The position numbers were made by a program, and so were the translations under genes. The notes under the pieces are model-generated. The model was not told where the DNA came from. It did not search any database and was given only the letters and a program-made list of their open reading frames with translations. A DNA stretch of 64,000 nucleotides, from the NCBI RefSeq assembly GCF_033568475.1, contig NC_133120.1, forward strand, positions 21,991,425 through 22,055,424, given 5' to 3'. The stretch's first letter is position 1. Each line of letters opens with the position of its first letter. Origin of the DNA: Henckelia pumila (lineage: Eukaryota > Streptophyta > Magnoliopsida > Lamiales > Gesneriaceae). Shown here piece by piece: positions 58,594-64,000 of this stretch.

Positions 58594-59377
58594 CTATAAA
58601 CAACCAAAAAAGCACACAAAGTAACTTACCTAAGTACGCTTCCAGTCATAATCCACATTTCTGCAACATGCAGGAATAAATATCCAAATTCATGCAAAAG
58701 CATGAAACTATCATTAATATAACACGACGGGAAGAGCTCATAATATACAAGTTAATTAAACAAGTTCTTAGAAAACACAAGCACTAGTATGGGTGAAAGC
58801 AACAGTGGTAAAAGAAGATTATCAAATCTACAGAATATAGGACAAAATTAATATCAAATCTAATGAAACAAAACAGCGGTAATGATTCGGTTTTTCCCTA
58901 ACCCTTCCTAAGTCCTAAAAAATTGAACAATATGTCTTTCAGATTTGGTTTTGCCCCTGAATTTTATGTTGGAAGCATATATATCAACAGTAAAAAGGTG
59001 TTTTCTGCAATTGCAAGTTCAAAAATCTAATGTTAACCTCAATCAACACGTTGATATATGATTTCTTTGTCTCTAAGTAAAACTCTACCATAACCGTGAA
59101 GGAAAGTAAAGAATATTTTAAAATATATATATTTTTTATTTTTTAATAAATCTGTAAATATAAAACCTAAATTAATTAATTAGGTCAAAGTAGTTCAAAA
59201 GAAGTAGGAAAATTGTCCTCGAACCGCGCAACTAGTATGTTAGTGAAACGACACAATTAATTAAAGAACTAATTCGGGGAACTAGCGCGACGAATCAAGT
59301 TTTAAAATAAAGAAAACAATGAATTAAAACCACGTTAGTCAGATAAACCACAATAGATGTTAACCTCAATCAACACG
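58594..59377. other. non-coding stretch with a 22-bp direct repeat
   Basis: A/T-rich, no gene signal. The sequence starting ATGTTAACCTCAATCAACAC occurs at 59030-59051 and 59357-59378, the second copy next to the broken end of the SNRNP40-like fragment. Confidence 0.6.
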
Positions 59378-59793
59378 TGGATTGGACAAGTGCCCAATCA
59401 TTTTCTTGATCTGTTTTCCTGTCTCAACATCCCATGCTCTTAAACTTTTACTGGACTAGCAGATATTATCTGCGAACCATCAGTGGTCCATTAAACATCC
59501 AACACGGCATTTTTGTGACCTCTCAAGACCATGAAATTCTTGCAATCACCATGCACATTCCACAGAAAAATATCCCTGTCATGTGAACCAGATGCAATGA
59601 TAGTCCCCACAGGGTTAAATTTCATTGTGTAAATTGCACTTTGATGGCCTGACAGTAACATGATAGGTGCCTCCAAGCTTGATGTACGTTGTTTTCCATT
59701 TGATCCAGGCACTGATGGCCCGAAGTTCTGAGTCACAGTCGATAATTCTGTTGGCTTTGGACCAATCACAGAGAGTGCAGTTTCCACTTGCAT
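59378..59793 (-). pseudogene. SNRNP40: captured U5 snRNP 40-kDa WD40 protein gene fragment (5' end)
   Basis: It starts at ATG 59793 (MQVETALSVIGPKPTELS) and reads SSLEAPIMLLSGHQSAIYTM, KFNPVGTIIASGSHD, DIFLWNVHGDCKNFMVLRGH and KNAVLDV. A TAA stop follows where a codon before WTTDGSQIISASP is expected, then a frameshift into LRAWDVETGKQIKKM, ending near 59378. This is the N-terminus and first two WD40 blades of the spliceosomal U5 40-kDa protein, a splicing scaffold in the nucleus. It breaks off after about 140 of the roughly 340 residues usual for the family, so it is non-functional. Confidence 0.9.
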
Positions 59794-60735
59794 TTTGCTT
59801 CTGCTTTATTCTTAATACAATAAATGGATTACAATTTTGTTAGCAGCTTCAAATCCTCGTGAATATGCATAATGATTGATAACTTTCAAGAAATAAAACA
59901 AAATCGAACCATTTTAACCCTCTAAGATAAAATACAAACCAATTCAAGTACAGTCCAAATCAAAAGACCTGACCAGTAAGTATGCAAGGCAATGCAAGTC
60001 ACATCTCAAGAAATGAAAATATTTTCTGGAAATGATACAAAGGACTTTCATTATTTTCAACATCTTTAGAAGACAGTTTCACCCCATTTTCAAACTGTCC
60101 TATACATATGAATATTATTTTAAATTGACTTTCATCACTACTAGAATATAATTATAATTATTATATTACTATCCTAATACAATCAGAAACAAAACCAAAT
60201 CTCTTCCTATTGATTATTCACCAAAATAATAATAATAATAATAACAAATTAATAATACACTAGAGTGCATCCTCCCGCCACTGAACACTCTGAGATGAAC
60301 TCTCTTCCCTTGTCTCCGCCCAATCTGAGACTCACATGGATTTACATACTCAAATACAATAAAAACCTTAAGATTCCCTTGGGCAAAGAGTCATTTTTTT
60401 CTCATTACCTAATGTCAAATTGATGGATGAGGAATTGGGTACTGCATTCCTGTGATGAAACACTTGGAAGCAGAAAAACTGAAAGGTACTACAACGATTT
60501 TCTCAAGGGGTTGGCCTGGCAAGTAACCCAAAATGCTAGAGACGAGTTATTTTTATCATCTGTTGTATTTCTCAAGCTTAGTTGTTTGACATTACATAGA
60601 CTAGATTTCCATCCCTGAAGCTGCTAATGAACATGAAGTAGTATACCATTGTACTAGCACAAAATGATTCAAAATGTGGGATATGTATAAATTATAATTG
60701 TAAAAATCAGATGATGGACTACCCTACGTTGATAC
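59794..60735. other. non-coding stretch with (AAT)n and one arm of an inverted repeat
   Basis: Contains an AATAATAATAATAATAATAA microsatellite near 60223-60243 and the left arm of an inverted repeat (60464-60537) whose partner is 62306-62370. No host-gene match recognised. Confidence 0.5.
60464..60537 (+). repeat. inverted repeat, left arm (flanks the GAT fragment)
   Basis: TTGGAAGCAG...GGCCTGGCAAGTAACCCAA...AAATGCT. The inverted partner at 62306-62370 matches almost fully except for one substitution and the 10-base ATTTTCTCAA present only here. Confidence 0.85.
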
Positions 60736-62113
60736 CTCTAAAAACTCAGCACCAGCATCAAGTTCGGATTCTTTAGATGAACTGGTCTTATGATCACCTT
60801 AATATATGTTTCTCGCAAGAGAAAAACTCCTGACTATAATCTTTCTCCTCTTCTCCATTTCTCCGTCCAGCTTCAGCGACTTTGGCACACTTGTCACGCT
60901 ATTCAGCTTTTTCTGATAGGCAACAACTGCCTTGGTGAACTCCTGTAGAATTCCCAATACAGGATTAAGCTTGTCTATTATTTTCCATAATCGTTCGGAT
61001 CAATATACATTAAAAAAATCAATTGATCACCTTATAAGCAGAAGGGCATTCGGGGTAGTCGAACTCATCAGAATCCGAACGTCTCATTCTCTCGGGATGA
61101 AACTGAAGTCCCATTATGAATTTCCCCTCTTCTGGATTATATGCATCCGGATCATAAAATCCTTCAATCAAGCCATCCGGTGCCAATGCCATAGGAACAA
61201 ATCTTTGAGCCAATCTCTTGACCCCTTGATGATGATAACTAGTGACCAAAATCTCCATTCTCCCATCTTTGTCCAAAGAATCGTGGAACCACTATTGCAA
61301 AGGCGTGTTCTCTAAAATCGTAACCGGATACCGGTTCCCATCATAATCATCATAATCCATATGCACAACTCTCTGCTTTTCAGGAACCTCTTTGGGCAAT
61401 TCTTTATCAATGTCTTGATAAAGAGTACCCCCACAAGCCACATTCATAACTTGTGAACCTCTGCAAATCCCCAAATAAGGAATGTTCCTTTCGAGGCAAA
61501 GTTTTGCAAGTCTCAATTCGATGGTGTCCTTTTCTTTATCAATGGCAGTGTCACTAACATGTATCCTACGAATTTCTTCCAATTCTTCAGAGGACAAATT
61601 CAAGGTTTCGGTTTCGTAAAGAGATGGATCAATGTCCTCTCCTTCACAGAGGAGGACGCCATGAATCGACTCGAAGCTTTCGAGCAACATATGCACGCCA
61701 GATTCTCGTGGAACGATCATCGGTACGGCCCCATAACTTACTATGAGATCAAGGTGATATTCACCTGCATAATATTGTTGCAAAACAATTCCATTTTCAT
61801 ATTTATCACATGAAAATTTATTGGTATAGTCATGTAAAATATGGGAGTAAATTAAGGTATGCATGCGTTACCTTTTCTTGGGGATTATTATTTTTTTTTA
61901 AAGAACAAATCAACAGATGATAAAAAAGAAAAAGAAAGGGATTAAAACTTATAAATTTACAGGAAAAAATAAAAATAAAAACCCATTGATGAGAGAGGAA
62001 GGCTGAGAAATTTATGGATTCGTACCCACAAAATCCACAAACTTGTTCTTGCGCACGCTTCGTCTAGAGACAATAAGAACACGAGGCAATATTGTTGAGA
62101 GATCAGTTGCCAT
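60736..62113 (-). pseudogene. GAT1_2.1: captured glutamine amidotransferase (class I, GAT1_2.1-like) gene copy
   Basis: Minus strand, three exons with proper borders: 62113-62026 ([28 protein letters not shown]), 61764-61031, and 60942-60736. Exon 2 has [55 protein letters not shown] (nucleophile Cys), [37 protein letters not shown] and LQFHPERM (catalytic His/Glu). Class I amidotransferases of the peptidase C26 type hydrolyse gamma-glutamyl bonds; GAT1_2.1 is a plant enzyme of this group. An in-frame TAG (61294-61292) cuts exon 2 and a TAA (60801-60799) lies within exon 3, where a Lys codon is likely in relatives. The last exon(s) are absent. The catalytic residues remain, but a full-length product is not possible. 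Confidence 0.9.
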
Positions 62114-62929
62114 CTTTATTCAAAACTAAAAACAACTCTATATCTATATCAATCAAATCACAAGATCAATAGATGAAATTAAAATCGTGGGTTATTCAAA
62201 AAAATTTCCCTGTATTCTTAAATAATTATCGCTATTTTTCTGGGCTTTTGATGAATGTCGAAGCCGATGCGCCGCATAGGATAATTTATAATCCATGACG
62301 GCGGTAGCATTTTGGGTTACTTGCCAGGCCAACCCCTCGTTGTAGTACCTTTCAGTCTTTCTGCTTCCAATTGTTTTATAATCCGTAGGAGAGGGAAATG
62401 TAGAGTATAAGCCCCACCACTCTTGGTCTGCAATACACTACTACTGAAATGGTAGGAGAGTCAGTCGTGAAGATTCGGTGTCAATAATCTACTATCTTCC
62501 ATTTTTTTTAATAGGTTTTGCACTAAAAAATATTGATGATTTCATTTGTTTCTCCTAGACAAATTTATATACCAGAAAAGCAGCTTGGTCGTGCAAGTAC
62601 CGAGCTGAAGCCTTGCGATTCCAACCATAATCGAGATCGCCAAGCACTAAGCAACCTACTCCGGTGGACGTCGCACCTTCTCCGATGACGTACGGCAGTG
62701 GCGAAGAAAAATCGAAGGGAGAAGAGATGGATTCGGGTCGGGCAATTTTGGGGATAGGTTTTCTTTCTTTTCTTTTTTGACGGTAGGTTTCGTTTTTTTA
62801 ATAATAAATAATAATAATAATAATAATAATAATATATTATTATTATTATTATTATTATAAGGGGTAGGTGAATATATATATGTATATGTATTATAGGTAT
62901 CAATAAAATAATTTAAAAAGTGTTATAAA
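62114..62929. other. non-coding right part of CACTA element
   Basis: Holds the right inverted-repeat arm (62306-62370), an unassigned stretch (62560-62760) and a (AAT)n/(ATT)n hairpin microsatellite at about 62801-62858. No gene supported. Confidence 0.5.
62306..62370 (-). repeat. inverted repeat, right arm (flanks the GAT fragment)
   Basis: AGCATTTTGGGTTACTTGCC...CTTCCAA; reverse complement of 60464-60537 apart from a 10-base gap and one change. Confidence 0.85.
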
Positions 62930-63005
62930 AGACAACAGTTTTACGAAACTGTTGTCTTTTAACCTAAAAAAACTCTCATAGACAACAGTTGATAAAAACC
63001 GTTGT
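62930..63005. repeat. right subterminal repeats of the CACTA element
   Basis: AAAGACAACAGTTTTACGAA...CTGTTGTCTTTT and GACAACAGTTGATAAAAACC-GTTGTTAT, variants of the left-end GACAACGG...CCGTTGTC units. The terminus proper is missing. Confidence 0.75.
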
Positions 63006-63026
63006 TATATGTCCAAAATAAACGCT

Positions 63027-64000
63027 TATAGACAGCACATGCAGACAGCATTGCAGACTTTGAGGGAGCATCGACTATATGCGAAATTCAGTAAGTGCGA
63101 GTTTTGGCTAGAGCAGGTGGCATTTCTTGGCCATATAGTTTCGAAATATGGGATAGCGGTGGATCAGACGAAAGTGCAGGCAGTGCAGGATTGGGGAATT
63201 CCGAAGAATGCTTCAGAGATTCGCAGTTTCTTGGGTTTAGCAGGCTACTACCGGAAGTTCATCAAGGGTTTTTCTTCTATTGCAGTACCCTTGACTTCCT
63301 TGACCAAGAAAAATGCGAAGTTTGTATGGAGTTCAGACTGTCAGAGGAGCTTCGATCGACTTAAGGAAGCACTCACATCTGCGCCAGTGTTGGCGATGCC
63401 TGTTCCACATGAGGAGTTAGTGGTTTACACGGACGCGTCTAAGCTAGGGTTGGGCGCCATATTGATGCAGAGTGACCGAGTCATTGCCTATGCGTCGAGA
63501 CAGTTGAAGATTCATGAGCAGAACTATCCGACGCATGACTTGGAGCTAGCAGCAGTGGTTTTTGCTTTGAAAATCTGGAGGCACTATCTGTATGGTGAGA
63601 AGTGCAAGATTTTCACAGACCACAAGAGTCTCAAGTACTTCTTCACATAAAAGGAGTTGAACATGAGACAGCGCCGATGGTTGGAATTAGTTAAGGATTA
63701 TGACTGTGACATTAGCTACCATCCGGGTAAGGCTAATGTAGTGGCTGATGCATTGAGTCGGAAGACTTCAATGGTATCTTGTGTGACAGTTCAGTTGCCA
63801 CTTCAGGAGGAGATTCAGAGATTCGAGCTGGAGTTGTACTCGAGCGGTCAGGCACCGAGTTTGGCAGTGTTAGTGGTACAGCCGAATCTTCGGAATCGTA
63901 TCAGAGTTGGACAGCCTGCAGATGAGGAGTTGCAGCGATTGAGGGAGAGAGATGAAGCCAAGGGCGGGCTTCTCTATATAGTTGTTGATGGTATCATTTA
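63027..64000 (+). pseudogene. RT end and RNase H of element L, continuing past the window
   Basis: Resumes within [58 protein letters not shown]. RNase H follows: [37 protein letters not shown] and [13 protein letters not shown]. Then TAA at 63648-63650, where relatives have Gln, and on in frame: [38 protein letters not shown], up to the region before integrase at the edge. Confidence 0.9.

Larger units (their letters stand above)
56755..63020. mobile_element. gene-capturing CACTA transposon M (Pack-type), right terminus lost
   Basis: It begins CACTACAAGAAAAAATGCT, the classical plant CACTA terminus, in the RT of element L. Subterminal CCGTTGTC/GACAACGG repeats occur at 56774-57030 and again at about 62930-63005. 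The expected right end (...TAGTG plus 3-bp duplication) is absent; RT of L resumes at about 63021-63027 after loss of roughly 30 RT codons. No transposase was found. The interior carries fragments of three host genes, all on the minus strand. Confidence 0.85.
51690..64000 (+). mobile_element. Ty3/gypsy element L, runs off right edge, split by CACTA element M
   Basis: 5' LTR (51690-54330), primer site, gag, putative intron, protease, RT (to 56754), CACTA insertion, then RT end, RNase H and on to the right edge. It inserted in integrase remnant K; the left target duplication would be ATTTG (51685-51689). The LTR family matches solo LTR I. Confidence 0.92.

Noticed and set aside
60427..60618. 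63-residue plus-strand frame as a captured gene exon
   Set aside because: Overlaps the inverted-repeat arm; the partner arm at 62306-62370 does not keep the frame, and no family was recognised.
62565..62903. 112-residue minus-strand frame
   Set aside because: Half of it is translation of the (AAT)n/(ATT)n microsatellite and low-complexity isoleucine/tyrosine runs.

Overview
This window is eukaryotic plant DNA, most likely from a eudicot angiosperm. It looks like heterochromatic intergenic sequence made almost entirely of nested LTR retrotransposons plus one CACTA DNA transposon. I see no intact host gene, rRNA, tRNA or CRISPR. The only host-gene material is three intron-containing or broken gene fragments carried inside the CACTA element: NAD kinase, U5 snRNP 40-kDa WD40 protein and glutamine amidotransferase GAT1_2.1.

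Layout, left to right. (1) 1-3247: the 5' LTR and intact gag-pol start of a minus-strand Ty3/gypsy chromovirus (Tekay-like, 'C') running off the left edge. (2) 3248-22789: an old minus-strand Athila-type Ty3/gypsy element ('B') whose 3' end lies beyond C. It was hit by a copia solo LTR (4635-6495, target duplication GCGTT), a complete Tekay element 'A' (10780-18035, GGCTC) and a solo Tekay LTR 'E' (20397-21663, TTCCC). (3) 22790-25263: the plus-strand 3' end of gypsy element 'D', into which B inserted. (4) about 25264-32019: a decayed plus-strand Tat/Ogre-like element 'N' split by solo LTR 'O' (29145-30762, GGCGT). (5) 32020-34504: an internally deleted minus-strand gypsy 'F'. (6) 34505-47088: a minus-oriented copia solo LTR 'G' (GTGTG) holding a complete non-autonomous Athila-like element 'H' (36364-46773, GTGCT/GTACT), which itself holds solo LTR 'I' (39846-42510, CCTGG). 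(7) 47089-50439: the plus-strand 3' half of copia 'J'. (8) 50440-51689: gypsy integrase remnant 'K'. (9) 51690-64000: gypsy 'L', with 5' LTR, gag, a probable intron, protease and RT, split by CACTA element 'M' (56755-about 63020).

The target duplications give a relative order of insertion: D before B before A, C, E and the copia solo LTR; G before H before I; K before J and L; L before M. Most coding regions carry stops or frameshifts. C is the exception, being open over all of its visible gag-pol.

Two patterns stand out. First, five gypsy families (Tekay A/C/E, D, Athila B, Athila-like H, and F) each carry a family-specific array of short palindromes in the LTR just upstream of the U3 TATA box, and the two Athila-type elements have a second array after the gag/pol region. 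Second, M is a gene-capturing (Pack-type) CACTA transposon with fragments of three unrelated host genes, all on the minus strand, and a subterminal region that forms a roughly 256-bp palindrome. All calls are by eye from the sequence and from family knowledge; no alignment or database search was run.
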